From Elainella sp. Prado103 (GTDB taxonomy: Bacteria; Cyanobacteriota; Cyanobacteriia; Elainellales; Elainellaceae), in NCBI GenBank assembly GCA_025454395.1, contig JALOOM010000018.1:1-49546 (forward strand): 49,546 bases of DNA, read 5' to 3'. The notes beneath the pieces are model-generated. The model saw only the letters and a program-made list of their open reading frames with translations. It did no database searches and had not been told where the DNA came from. Each line of letters starts with the position of its first letter. The first letter of the stretch is position 1. The position numbers and the translations under genes are program-made. Positions 7,085 through 15,438 of the stretch are shown here, one piece after another.

Positions 7085-8491
7085 TTAGAAAGTCTCGACC
7101 ACATACTGCAAAATTCCGCGGGCAATGGCTTGAGCAATTAAGGTGCGAAATTCTGGATCGGCCAGACGAGGCGCATCTTCTGCTCCGGTCACAAACCCAA
7201 CCTCCACCAGCGTAGCAGGCATTGCAGTCCGACGCAGCACATAAAATCGCGCTTCTTTCACCCCCCGGTTGCGCATATCAGCCGCTTCCAGGATGCTCTG
7301 CAAAATCACATCAGATAGCTCTCGTCCGGCAGGTGAGCCATAAAAATAAGTTTCTACTCCATTCACATCAGGGCGGCTCATGCTGATGGCATTGGCATGA
7401 ATGCTGACAAATAGATCGGCATTGGCTCGATTAGCGGTGAGGACTCGCGGCTCCAGGTCGATTTCTCGTTCATCTTGGCGCGTCAAAACGACTTCTGCCC
7501 CATGCTCTCGCAGTAAGGTCGCCAACTGTAAGCTGACATCTAGGACAATGTCGGTTTCTCGCAGCCCCCCAATACCGACAGCGCCGGGATCGCGTCCACC
7601 ATGACCCGGATCGATCGCGATTGATACCCGCTGATTGGCCACATTAGGCAATTGATTCAGCGGAGGAAAAACCCGAGTCGCAGCCCGATCGCCTGGTAAA
7701 AACTGCCGTTGAGCCCGACCCACTAAGGCCAGAGATAGGGTCTGGTTTGCTTGAGTTAATTCGCCAATGCGGACTCCTGGTGCTGGCTGAATTGAAATGA
7801 TCACTTCCTCGGTCGCCTGCCGTACCTGTACGCGCAAAGCAGCTCCGCGTCGATCGACAGTGGGGCTACCCACGCCTCTGGCCAGTCGAGATCGGGAGAG
7901 CCGAATCTGATAGCTGGCTGTTGCCTGATCCCAGCCACTGGTATAGCTTTCAACAGGTCGATCGCTCTGAATCGTGACAGTGCCGCCTTCGGTGAGTTCG
8001 ATCGACTCAATCAGCGCTACGGGCACATAGGGTGTAACGGCGATCGGAATCCCGACCTCATCATCCCGGTTCGAGCGTCTATCTCGATCGCGCACTCGTT
8101 GCGGTGGTGGAAGCTGTACGCTCCAGGTAGTTTCGCTCGTGCCTTGAACCACAACGCGGCCGGGGTCGATGATGTAGTTGTTTTCCAATTCGATGATAAT
8201 CCGCGCTTTCCGATCATCCAGGCGGCGCACTTCAATTTCATCGATCGCACCTTCCCCATTTTCCCGATCGCGCCGCCGCTCCAGCTCGGTATCTGGCAGA
8301 TCGATCACTAAACGCATCGGATCATCCAGAAGTCGTACCTGAGGTTGGATCGGTTCATCAGTTGTAAACGTGAGCCGATTTTGTTGATCGTCGAACTGCC
8401 AGGACTCCAGTTTTGCGGCCTCAGCCGACAATGCCACCAGCAAAACACTCAGCATACTGAGCAAGCTGGAAAAACAATAATGAATTTTCAC
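7085..8491 (-). CDS. amiC: N-acetylmuramoyl-L-alanine amidase with AMIN domains (AmiC type)
   Basis: Cleaves the amide bond between MurNAc and the peptide stem during septal splitting in the periplasm. The 468-residue protein has a signal peptide (to about residue 26), an AMIN domain (KLESWQFDDQQNRLTFTTDEPIQPQ...MRLVIDLPDT), a second AMIN-like module (about 150-250) and a C-terminal amidase_3 domain. Zinc ligands are visible in IAIDPGHGG, GGLRETD and SIHAN, and the catalytic Glu in ATLVEVGF. In filamentous cyanobacteria this family also perforates septal peptidoglycan (known for AmiC of Nostoc). The start is GTG at 8491 with GAGGAGC 10 nt upstream. An IMPase-family gene follows closely. Confidence 0.92.
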   Translation of the reverse strand: MKIHYCFSSLLSMLSVLLVALSAEAAKLESWQFDDQQNRLTFTTDEPIQPQVRLLDDPMRLVIDLPDTELERRRDRENGEGAIDEIEVRRLDDRKARIIIELENNYIIDPGRVVVQGTSETTWSVQLPPPQRVRDRDRRSNRDDEVGIPIAVTPYVPVALIESIELTEGGTVTIQSDRPVESYTSGWDQATASYQIRLSRSRLARGVGSPTVDRRGAALRVQVRQATEEVIISIQPAPGVRIGELTQANQTLSLALVGRAQRQFLPGDRAATRVFPPLNQLPNVANQRVSIAIDPGHGGRDPGAVGIGGLRETDIVLDVSLQLATLLREHGAEVVLTRQDEREIDLEPRVLTANRANADLFVSIHANAISMSRPDVNGVETYFYGSPAGRELSDVILQSILEAADMRNRGVKEARFYVLRRTAMPATLVEVGFVTGAEDAPRLADPEFRTLIAQAIARGILQYVVETF

Positions 8492-9015
8492 GATCCGGAT
8501 TGCTCCTCGTCATCAGGGAAACCAAGCGTCAGGTGAAGCTAAAATGCTGCGATATAGGACGTTTGAGGTGTATGAGTCTACCCTTGCCAAGCTGAGATCA
8601 AGCAAGGCTGAAGATATAAGGCTGCATATATCAATTTGAACATCAATTTGAACATCGATTTGAGCGATCGACTGAGTAGGACAGGGGGGAATGAACAGGA
8701 TGATTAGCTGAGATCGCCCAGCGAGAGGTATGGCAAAACGCAGTAGCAGGAACGATGAAGGATAAAGTTCAAGTCTCTGATGGTTCAGCCTTGACTGCAA
8801 TTCATTGCCTGCCATCGATCGGCGAATTGCTACATCAGCAAATTCAAATCTGAATCTGCTATCGATCAGCAGTAGATCACTCTGACCAGGGTTTGGAAAT
8901 GGTGATGTACAGCGATCGGGATCTACAGTGACGACACCCGGTTTTTAACAATACCAGAGAAAGGGCTCAGAATCCTGGCAATCTGTCCCAGCCCTGAATA
9001 AAACTCTCATTCCAG
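8492..9015. other. 524-bp intergenic region between amiC and the Mn transporter permease
   Basis: No supported gene. It includes three copies of a 12-bp unit ATCAATTTGAAC (8630-8665). The left part should carry the amiC promoter, the right part the 3' end of the ABC operon. Confidence 0.5.
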
Positions 9016-9873
9016 TCAAGGGGAGGGGGCGTGAGGTTTGAAGCGACTCAGCAGCCCAGAATCGGGGTTGACCAAAAAGGCCAGTCCGAAGAGCGTGGAA
9101 GCGATGATCACGATCGCTGGCCCAGAAGGAAGATTCAAGTAATAGCTCAAATACATGCCACAGACACTGGAGAATGCGCCGATCGCGGCTGCCAGGATCA
9201 TAACTTGATGGAAGCGAGGTACTAACAGGTAGGCTGCGGCCGCTGGCGTAATCAGCAAGGAGAGGACTAAAATCACCCCGACGGTCTTCATGCTGGCTAC
9301 AACGGTTAACGCCACGAGCACCATCAATCCCCCATTCAACCACTGAACGGGTAATCCGGCCGCTTGGGCTCCCAGGGTATCAAAACAAAAAAATAGCAGT
9401 TCTTTATAAAGCAAAACAACAGTGACTAACACCACGATCGCGATGATGACTACATCCCGCACTTCCGTAAGAGTTACGCCCAGGATGTTGCCAAACAGAA
9501 AATGGTTGAGGTCAATTTTATTGTCTTTCTGGATCAGGGTGATCAGGGTAATGCCGATCGAAAAAAAGGCAGAAAATACGATGCCCATTGCTGCATCTTC
9601 TTTAATCGTCGAGCGGGTATGAATCCAGGCGATCAGTAAAGCGCTCAGCACCCCCGCAATAAAAGCCCCGACATAAAGATTGATGCCTAACATAAATGCG
9701 ATCGCCAACCCCGGCAGGAGAGAATGACTGATCGCATCTCCTAGCAAAGCCAAACGACGAACCAATAAATAGCTACCGACTACCGCACAAAGCACCCCGA
9801 CAATGACTGCCACGATCAGGGAACGCTGCATAAAGCCATACTGCAAAGGTTCGATCAATAAATCCAGTATCAT
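9016..9873 (-). CDS. mntB: Manganese/zinc-type ABC transporter permease
   Basis: Inner-membrane subunit of a metal importer (ABC-3 family). It is 285 residues with about eight hydrophobic segments, opening ILDLLIEPLQYGFMQRSLIVAVIVGVLCAVVGSYLLVRR and containing ALLGDAISHSLLPG, the family signature with its conserved Asp/His. The ATG at 9873 gives a 13-bp gap from the upstream ATPase gene; an ATG at 9924 would overlap it and adds an unconserved stretch. The neighbouring ATPase and the divergent metal-binding lipoprotein complete the transporter. The Mn assignment rests on the binding protein, which lacks the His-rich loop usual in zinc transporters. Confidence 0.9.
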   Translation of the reverse strand: MILDLLIEPLQYGFMQRSLIVAVIVGVLCAVVGSYLLVRRLALLGDAISHSLLPGLAIAFMLGINLYVGAFIAGVLSALLIAWIHTRSTIKEDAAMGIVFSAFFSIGITLITLIQKDNKIDLNHFLFGNILGVTLTEVRDVVIIAIVVLVTVVLLYKELLFFCFDTLGAQAAGLPVQWLNGGLMVLVALTVVASMKTVGVILVLSLLITPAAAAYLLVPRFHQVMILAAAIGAFSSVCGMYLSYYLNLPSGPAIVIIASTLFGLAFLVNPDSGLLSRFKPHAPSP

Positions 9874-9886
9874 GCTCAACCTAAAC

Positions 9887-10666
9887 CTAGGCGATTTGCC
9901 CAGTAAAGAAGTTGACCTGCCCACCGTAGGCGCGAGACATCACTTCCGGAGTCAAAACTTGCTGGTGGCTACCATCGGCAACTAAGGTGCGATTGAGCAG
10001 GAGGAGTCGATCGAACTGGGTGATCGATTCGCCCAGATCATGGTTCACAACCATCACTATTTTGCCCAAACTGACTAATTCTCGGAAACAGCTAAACAAG
10101 ATATCTTCCGTTTTTTGATCGACCCCCACAAAGGGTTCATCTAGAAAGAAGAGAGTTGCCTCCTGGGCCAAGGCTCTTGCCAAAAACACCCGTTGCTGCT
10201 GCCCGCCTGAGAGTTGCCCAATCCGTCGATCGCGCAGATCGGCCATGCCTACTCGCTCCAGGGCTTCCATTGCTCGCTGCCGACTGGTGGCTGAAAAGCG
10301 AGTCAAGTAGCCAGATTTGCGAACCCGTCCCATCAGCACTACATCCCAAGCTGTGGCGGGAAAGGTCCAGTCGATTTGCGATCGTTGCGGCACATAAGCC
10401 ACCTGCTCCAACTGTTGGGTCAAGGGGCGATTTTGGTAAAGAACTGTACCTGACTCGATCGGCACCAACCCCAACATGGCTTTCATCAAGGTGCTCTTGC
10501 CTGCGCCATTGGGGCCAAATACGCCTACCAGTTGCCCTGGTACAAGGGTTAAGCTGACATCTTGGAGAGCCAAAACCGATCGATAGCGCACCTGGAGATT
10601 GCGAACGGCTACCGCTGGAAAAGGAGCCACTACGCCCCCAGAATGATTCGTTCGGATGATTTCCAT
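9887..10666 (-). CDS. mntA: Manganese/zinc-type ABC transporter ATP-binding protein
   Basis: Energises metal import. Walker A GPNGAGKST, ABC signature LSGGQQQR, Walker B LFFLDEP, Q-loop VAYVPQR and the H-loop MVVNHD are all present in the 259-residue protein. DWTFPATAWDVVLMGR is characteristic of the Mn/Zn/Fe chelate branch. The start at 10666 is chosen because AAAAGGAGACCGTCC places AGGAGA 7 nt before the ATG; an upstream ATG at 10684 is less well placed. It forms an operon with the permease (13-bp gap) and is divergent from the binding protein. Confidence 0.92.
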   Translation of the reverse strand: MEIIRTNHSGGVVAPFPAVAVRNLQVRYRSVLALQDVSLTLVPGQLVGVFGPNGAGKSTLMKAMLGLVPIESGTVLYQNRPLTQQLEQVAYVPQRSQIDWTFPATAWDVVLMGRVRKSGYLTRFSATSRQRAMEALERVGMADLRDRRIGQLSGGQQQRVFLARALAQEATLFFLDEPFVGVDQKTEDILFSCFRELVSLGKIVMVVNHDLGESITQFDRLLLLNRTLVADGSHQQVLTPEVMSRAYGGQVNFFTGQIA

Positions 10667-10749
10667 GGACGGTCTCCTTTTCACAATGGACTCAATGCAG
10701 CGATCGGTTCAGCAAAGATTTGAGCAAACCTCAATCCGACTCTAACAAA

Positions 10750-10807
10750 ATGAAAGGATTATGAAATCCTCCTTATAGCTTATCCTAAAAATGAAAGGAA
10801 TATGAAA
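10750..10807. promoter_or_regulatory. Duplicated direct-repeat operator between mntA and mntC
   Basis: ATGAAAGGATTATGAAA (10750-10766) and ATGAAAGGAATATGAAA (10791-10807) match at 16 of 17 positions, 41 bp apart. Each copy is itself a pair of ATGAAA hexamers with an 11-bp period, the arrangement bound by OmpR/PhoB-type response regulators. In Synechocystis the mntCAB operon is repressed by the ManS/ManR two-component system, so a ManR-like site is the leading guess. The second copy ends 14 bp before the mntC ATG. Confidence 0.55.
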
Positions 10808-10821
10808 ACGAATCTTCTGTT

Positions 10822-11865
10822 ATGACTTGTTCTCTCTCTGCTCTGGAGCAACGAGCTTCTACTTCGGTACAACCTCTCCGTTTCAACTGGCGATCGACCG
10901 GCCAAATTGGGCTATGGGGGCTTTGCCTCCTGATCGGGCTAGGAGGGTGTGGTGGAACTGAGCCCAATCCAGTTGGAGAAGCGGCTGATAGCGCCACGGC
11001 TGAAAAACCGATCGTGGTGGCTACGAGTACGCTGATTACCGACTGGGCGCAGCAAGTAGGTGGTGAAGAGATTGAGTTAGTGAGCATTTTGCAGCCTGGA
11101 GCCGATCCCCATGTCTATGAGCCGACTCCGGCGGATACCAGAGCGTTTGAAACCGCCGATTTAATTCTCTACAACGGCTATAACCTGGAACCTGGTTTAA
11201 TTCGGTTGATGAATGCTGCTGGGACAGCCGCTGATAAGCAAGCAGTTGGAGAAGCGGTGCCACCGTTACAGCTCGATAAAGAAGGTCGCCAAGTTCCGGA
11301 TCCCCATGTTTGGGGGAATGCGGCTAACACCATCCAGATGGTAGAAGCGATTCGAGATGCCTTGATTGAACAATCCCCTGAAGATCGGGACCTCTTTACC
11401 CAAAATGCCGATCGATTGATGGCTCAATTAGCTGATCTGCATACCTGGATTCAGCAACAAACCGCGACGATTCCGGTAGATCAACGCAAGTTAGTCACTA
11501 CCCATGATGCGTTTCAATATTATGCTCAAGCCTATGGATTATCAGTGGCTGGCACTTTAATTGGGATCAGCACGGAAGAACAGCCCAGTGCCCAGACCGT
11601 ACAAAAATTGGTGGAAGCGATTCGAGGGATCGGGGTGCCAGCGATCTTTGCCGAAACCACGATCAATCCGCAACTGATCAGCACGGTTGCCACAGAAGCG
11701 CAGGTCAAGTTGGCTGACCCACCCCTTTATTCTGACTCGATCGGTGCACCCGGTAGTAATGCCGATAGCTACATCAAAATGATGGTATTGAACACGGAAA
11801 CGATCGTCCAAAACCTGGGCGGGCAAATCACTCCGTTCACAGTTTTGTCACCGCCTTCGCAGTAG
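10822..11865 (+). CDS. mntC: Manganese-type ABC transporter substrate-binding lipoprotein
   Basis: Captures the metal outside the inner membrane and delivers it to the permease. It has 347 residues with a hydrophobic segment and lipobox LIGLGGCGG (Cys about residue 43). The cluster A-I metal-binding fold shows the expected ligands: His in DPHVYEPTPAD, His in DPHVWG, Glu in AIFAETTINP, and Asp in YSDSIG. Two His, Glu and Asp match the MntC set; the absence of a His-rich loop argues against ZnuA. The N-terminal 25 residues before the signal segment are long, so an internal start is possible, though none is clearly better. It is transcribed away from the ATPase/permease pair, unlike the single mntCAB operon of Synechocystis. 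Confidence 0.9.
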   Translation: MTCSLSALEQRASTSVQPLRFNWRSTGQIGLWGLCLLIGLGGCGGTEPNPVGEAADSATAEKPIVVATSTLITDWAQQVGGEEIELVSILQPGADPHVYEPTPADTRAFETADLILYNGYNLEPGLIRLMNAAGTAADKQAVGEAVPPLQLDKEGRQVPDPHVWGNAANTIQMVEAIRDALIEQSPEDRDLFTQNADRLMAQLADLHTWIQQQTATIPVDQRKLVTTHDAFQYYAQAYGLSVAGTLIGISTEEQPSAQTVQKLVEAIRGIGVPAIFAETTINPQLISTVATEAQVKLADPPLYSDSIGAPGSNADSYIKMMVLNTETIVQNLGGQITPFTVLSPPSQ

Positions 11866-12030
11866 CAATTAACCCAATCATTAACTCTGTCATTAACCCA
11901 ATAATTAGACACAGCCAATCTTGCCCTATTGTGGTTGGCAAAATTTAGATAGCTGGAATTGGACTGCTAGACAGGGGAATCCCCTTCTCCTATGATCAAC
12001 GATTATCAGCGAGAATAACAAGATGTATTA

Positions 12031-13008
12031 ATGAATGATCAAAAGTACTACTTGCAGTACAAAGGAGAACCTTGGACTGGCACAAGCCATCAGCTCTACA
12101 ATTTATCTGTTTTGTTAGCAGAAGCATCTATTTTAGGTCGCATTGCTGTTCTGCCTGATTTAACCTTGGCTGCACATCACAATCATGGCAGGGCGATTCG
12201 GGTTCCACTCTCCAACTATTTTGATCTCTCTGTCTTTGCAGCCTATGTTGCGTTGATCACGCTACCAGAGTTTGAGCAGCTCAATTTCAGTCATCCAGTC
12301 TGGGTTGACGAAAAGGTGCCCACCCGATCGCTACAGGGTAACCCAGCAAGTTTGGTTGTGCGGGAATTCACAAATCCGAGTGATGTGTTTTCAGCTCCGA
12401 TGAAATCCGACCCGCAAGTGGAGGCTGTAGCGGCTCAAATGCGCTCTCTGGTCGCTCCGAATCAAATAGTGCGTAGCTATGCTGAAACTGCCTTCAGTAC
12501 GTTGGGGCAAGATTTTGATACCATCCATGTCAGACGCGGAGATTTGTTGCAGCAAGCTCAACAAGAATGGTGGCGTTTCCCAGGATTCGATCGCCGGACT
12601 CGTCCTCAAGGTATTCGCAACCGAATTTCTGCTTGGTCTCAGGCAGGACGTACCCTCTATATTATGACTGATGAACTCGAAACGGGTTTTTTTGACCCCC
12701 TTAAAGCTTGGTACAAGGTATACATGTTTCGCGATTTTCCCTTGTTCGAAACCCTGAGAACCGAGGACAATTACCTCCTCTATGAGGTGGAGAAATATAT
12801 CGCTTCACGGGCTCGGCTGCAAATCGAAATGTTCTCCCAGTATGGCCAGAATGTCAATTTTACCTATTGTTTGCTGGATTATCCCCGCTGGGGAGTCAAT
12901 AACCGCTTTTCTAGAAGCCTGGAAAAATGCTACCGAGTCTTTTGGTCGATCAAATCTTGGCTGAAGCGTTACCTCAGATATTTAAGGCGGCTTGCCCGCA
13001 TCAGTTGA
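12031..13008 (+). CDS. O-fucosyltransferase-like glycosyltransferase
   Basis: A 325-residue protein. TSHQLYNLSVLLAEASILGRIAVLP near the N terminus resembles the (N)QL...A..LA..L.R.LVLP segment of GDP-fucose protein O-fucosyltransferase-like enzymes. DTIHVRRGDLL (about residues 165-175) is the HxRxGD motif shared by POFUT, alpha-1,6-fucosyltransferases and NodZ, which contacts GDP-fucose. LYIMTDE is the usual later strand. No signal peptide is evident; the C terminus is basic and aromatic (WSIKSWLKRYLRYLRRLARIS) and may bind membrane. The acceptor is unknown; a role in surface glycan or protein glycosylation is an inference. It stands alone. Confidence 0.65.
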   Translation: MNDQKYYLQYKGEPWTGTSHQLYNLSVLLAEASILGRIAVLPDLTLAAHHNHGRAIRVPLSNYFDLSVFAAYVALITLPEFEQLNFSHPVWVDEKVPTRSLQGNPASLVVREFTNPSDVFSAPMKSDPQVEAVAAQMRSLVAPNQIVRSYAETAFSTLGQDFDTIHVRRGDLLQQAQQEWWRFPGFDRRTRPQGIRNRISAWSQAGRTLYIMTDELETGFFDPLKAWYKVYMFRDFPLFETLRTEDNYLLYEVEKYIASRARLQIEMFSQYGQNVNFTYCLLDYPRWGVNNRFSRSLEKCYRVFWSIKSWLKRYLRYLRRLARIS

Positions 13009-13160
13009 TCACTTTGGATAGTCTGATGACTGTAACCAGGAGCTTAAACCCCTTGCCTGCTCAAGTGGTCTCTTACAAGATTCCTAAGCGTTATTTAGAC
13101 TGACTATTGAGTGAAACCAATTTAGATAAATTAATATCTCCAAATATCCTCATATCCTCA

Positions 13161-13544
13161 TCATCTTCTCAAGCATGTTCCGTTCTCAGTCACGTTCACT
13201 AACCGAGAAGCTTGAGCTTGCTCATAAATTCCAGTTATAAACGCTAGCGTTACTGTTTCGCTGATCTGATTGAGATCAAAACAATAATCGAACTCTCCCT
13301 CTCTGCCCCAAACTGATTTTTCAAAATTAATTTGACTGTGATGTGCTTGCTCAAACTCAGCGATAAATCGATCGATCCGCTCAATTGCTGCCCGATCAGT
13401 TCCGCAGCATTCACTGCGAAATGAGACAACGAGACGATGGATCGGTTGACTCGCAGTTTCTTTCATCGCAGTTTTTTGGAGATCTGCTTGGGTCGGAGAT
13501 GGCAACCCCAACAAAACCATGAGTATGGCAGTTCCAATGTTCAT
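13161..13544 (-). CDS. Small secreted protein of unknown function
   Basis: 127 residues with a hydrophobic N terminus (MNIGTAILMVLLGLPSPTQA) that reads as a weak signal peptide. The mature part has four Cys (ECCGTD, DYCFD, GTCLRR), suggesting disulphide bonds in the periplasm. A Shine-Dalgarno-like GGGAG stands 8 nt before the ATG. I do not recognise the family. It is downstream of, and on the same strand as, the RTX metalloprotease gene, with a 12-bp inverted repeat and a 16-bp tandem repeat between them. A role as a partner or inhibitor of the protease is possible but unsupported. Confidence 0.55.
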   Translation of the reverse strand: MNIGTAILMVLLGLPSPTQADLQKTAMKETASQPIHRLVVSFRSECCGTDRAAIERIDRFIAEFEQAHHSQINFEKSVWGREGEFDYCFDLNQISETVTLAFITGIYEQAQASRLVNVTENGTCLRR

Positions 13545-13570
13545 CGTTGACTCCCTGAGATGGATATCAT

Positions 13571-13634
13571 CTTCAGTTGATTTGAGCTTCAGTTGATTTG
13601 AGCTTCAGTTGATTTGAGCTTCAGTTGATTTGAC
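13571..13634. repeat. 16-bp tandem repeat, four copies
   Basis: CTTCAGTTGATTTGAG repeated at 13571, 13587, 13603 and 13619 (last base differs). It lies 27 bp upstream of the small secreted protein gene. Confidence 0.9.
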
Positions 13635-13658
13635 TAACGTTGAGTCGCTCATCAAATA

Positions 13659-13708
13659 ACCTTAAGAAGGAGATTGAAAATCCTGCGGATTGGTTCCCTT
13701 CTTAAGGT
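13659..13708. terminator. 12-bp perfect inverted repeat downstream of the RTX protease gene
   Basis: ACCTTAAGAAGG (13659-13670) and CCTTCTTAAGGT (13697-13708) are perfectly complementary. The 26-nt interior contains a smaller stem AATCC/GGATT (13679-13683/13687-13691). It may be a factor-independent terminator lacking a clean T-run, or an RNA-stabilising 3' structure of the protease mRNA. It ends 83 bp before the protease stop codon in gene direction. Confidence 0.5.
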
Positions 13709-13791
13709 ATCTGGAGCAATATCTTAGACAGCAATAGATAGACAACGATCGCCAGGAAATTGACAGACTATATTCTTGGCAATCTTGTGAC

Positions 13792-15438
13792 TTAAGCGAT
13801 CGTTGCTGCACCCAATGTGTAGTTTTGCAGGAAGATAATTGAGTCTGATGTCGCTGTGAAACCTGCCACTGCATCATTCAAAGCAATGAAGGTACCTGGT
13901 AAATTGTTCACAGTAAAGGCTCTGGCTGTGTTGGCAGCAAATACGCCGCTATTCAATAAAGTAGAGACTTTCGCAGCCGTTAAACTGGTGATGTTGCCTG
14001 TTGAGGCAGTCAGGACGGTGCCAATCACTGAGGCTGGTGCATCAATGATTTCACCAGATGCATAATCTGTAATGACATCGTAGTTGAACAGCCTGGAGTT
14101 ATTCAGATTCGAATAGATGTAGTTATCAAGGGCGCTACCTCCGGTTAAAGTATCTTTTCCGATGGCTCCGATCAAACTATCTTTGCCGCCACCACCACTG
14201 ATCGTATCATTGCCATTGAGTCCATTCAGACGGTTAGCAACAGCGTTACCTATCAGAGAATCATTGAAGTTTGCCCCGTCTGCCCGCTCGATCACCACGC
14301 CATTTGCGATCGTATATCCTCCAAAAATGCCAGTCACAGAAGAGAGATAACCGCCTGCGCCTGCCCCATCGGCTACGGCATTCAAGGTTGCGGCATTGAG
14401 GTTGATGGTCACGCCTCCTAATGCACCAGCAGCGCTAATCTTATCAACTCCACCCGCATCCCAAATGCAAGCATACATGGTTGCCGGTTGGGTCAGTGTA
14501 CCCCCCTGGTTAACGGTGGGTAGGAAATAGGTATTATTCCCAGTGTTATAAGTGGTGTTTGCCCCATAGAGATGTTGAATTGCGGCGATATCAAATGCCA
14601 TGGGAGTACCCTGATATCCATAATCAAAGGTACCTGGATCAAACCCACTGTAGACGAGCCCATCGTTGTAGGACATCGTTGTGTAGAGCCCCTGATTGAG
14701 CCCATAGGTGCCGATGCTGCCAAAGGGTGAAGTGACACCGGGATAGATAGATGAACCCCCGCCGTTATCATGGGGGTGCGCTAGCCCCAGTCCATGTCCC
14801 AACTCATGGATCAAGGTAATGTAGCCAAAACTGCCAGCCGCCATCCCATTGGTGAAGTCCCAACCAGCGCCTTGCCAGTTAAAGTAGCCGATTCCCATCC
14901 CGTTTTCGCCAGGTGGGAAAAATGCACCTAAAAATCCGCCGCTTTGAGCATCATCAATGTTGTAAAAGCCCAGAGTTGCTGGTTCCTGGTTATCTCCAGC
15001 ATCGACAAATTGGATGTTGGCGACGGCTGCCCAGGCATTCAGAGCATTGAGCATTGAGGCTCGCTCTGCACTAAACCAGTCGTAGGCAGCAGTCGTAATA
15101 TTGCCGTAAAGATCATCGAAGGCTTCTGTGCCACTGTTCCAGAAGGAGTAGTCAATCACAGTGGGGGAGGATCCAGAATCCCAATAATTCCCGCCCCAAA
15201 GAATGCCATCCAGGTAGGTATTGCCAGTAAATCCTTGATTGGATACGGGTAGAACGGCAATGGTTGATAAAGGCGATCGATCGCCATTTCTGGGGGAATC
15301 ATTAGAACCCGCGCCGTTACCATCAAACGATGGGGTAGTGGGTTTGGGTTTGGGGGATTGAGGTTCAACTTCTATTCCGGGTGCCGGTTTACGCTCGGTG
15401 AATAGATCGATAGATGGGGAAAAATTGCTAACTTTCAT
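13792..15438 (-). CDS. Secreted RTX metalloprotease (serralysin/M10-like)
   Basis: A 548-residue zinc protease. LIHELGHGLGLAHPHDNG (about residues 211-228) is the HExxHxxGxxH site of metzincins, and LYTTMSYND provides the Met-turn with the conserved Tyr two residues after the Met. The C-terminal half has calcium-binding RTX nonapeptides (NRLNGLNGNDTISGGGGKDSLIGAIGKDTLTGGSALDNYIY), then a serralysin-like tail, which predicts type I secretion without a cleaved signal peptide. The N terminus begins MKVSNFSPSIDLFTERKPAPG with a Pro-rich linker. The start is backed by GAGG 7 nt upstream. No T1SS genes are in the window. The 1.4 kb upstream region is rich in inverted repeats. Confidence 0.88.
   Translation of the reverse strand: MKVSNFSPSIDLFTERKPAPGIEVEPQSPKPKPTTPSFDGNGAGSNDSPRNGDRSPLSTIAVLPVSNQGFTGNTYLDGILWGGNYWDSGSSPTVIDYSFWNSGTEAFDDLYGNITTAAYDWFSAERASMLNALNAWAAVANIQFVDAGDNQEPATLGFYNIDDAQSGGFLGAFFPPGENGMGIGYFNWQGAGWDFTNGMAAGSFGYITLIHELGHGLGLAHPHDNGGGSSIYPGVTSPFGSIGTYGLNQGLYTTMSYNDGLVYSGFDPGTFDYGYQGTPMAFDIAAIQHLYGANTTYNTGNNTYFLPTVNQGGTLTQPATMYACIWDAGGVDKISAAGALGGVTINLNAATLNAVADGAGAGGYLSSVTGIFGGYTIANGVVIERADGANFNDSLIGNAVANRLNGLNGNDTISGGGGKDSLIGAIGKDTLTGGSALDNYIYSNLNNSRLFNYDVITDYASGEIIDAPASVIGTVLTASTGNITSLTAAKVSTLLNSGVFAANTARAFTVNNLPGTFIALNDAVAGFTATSDSIIFLQNYTLGAATIA

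Noticed and set aside
11919-11945. GCCAATC/GGTTGGC hairpin after mntC
   Set aside because: A 7-bp stem with a long loop and no T-run; too weak to call a terminator.
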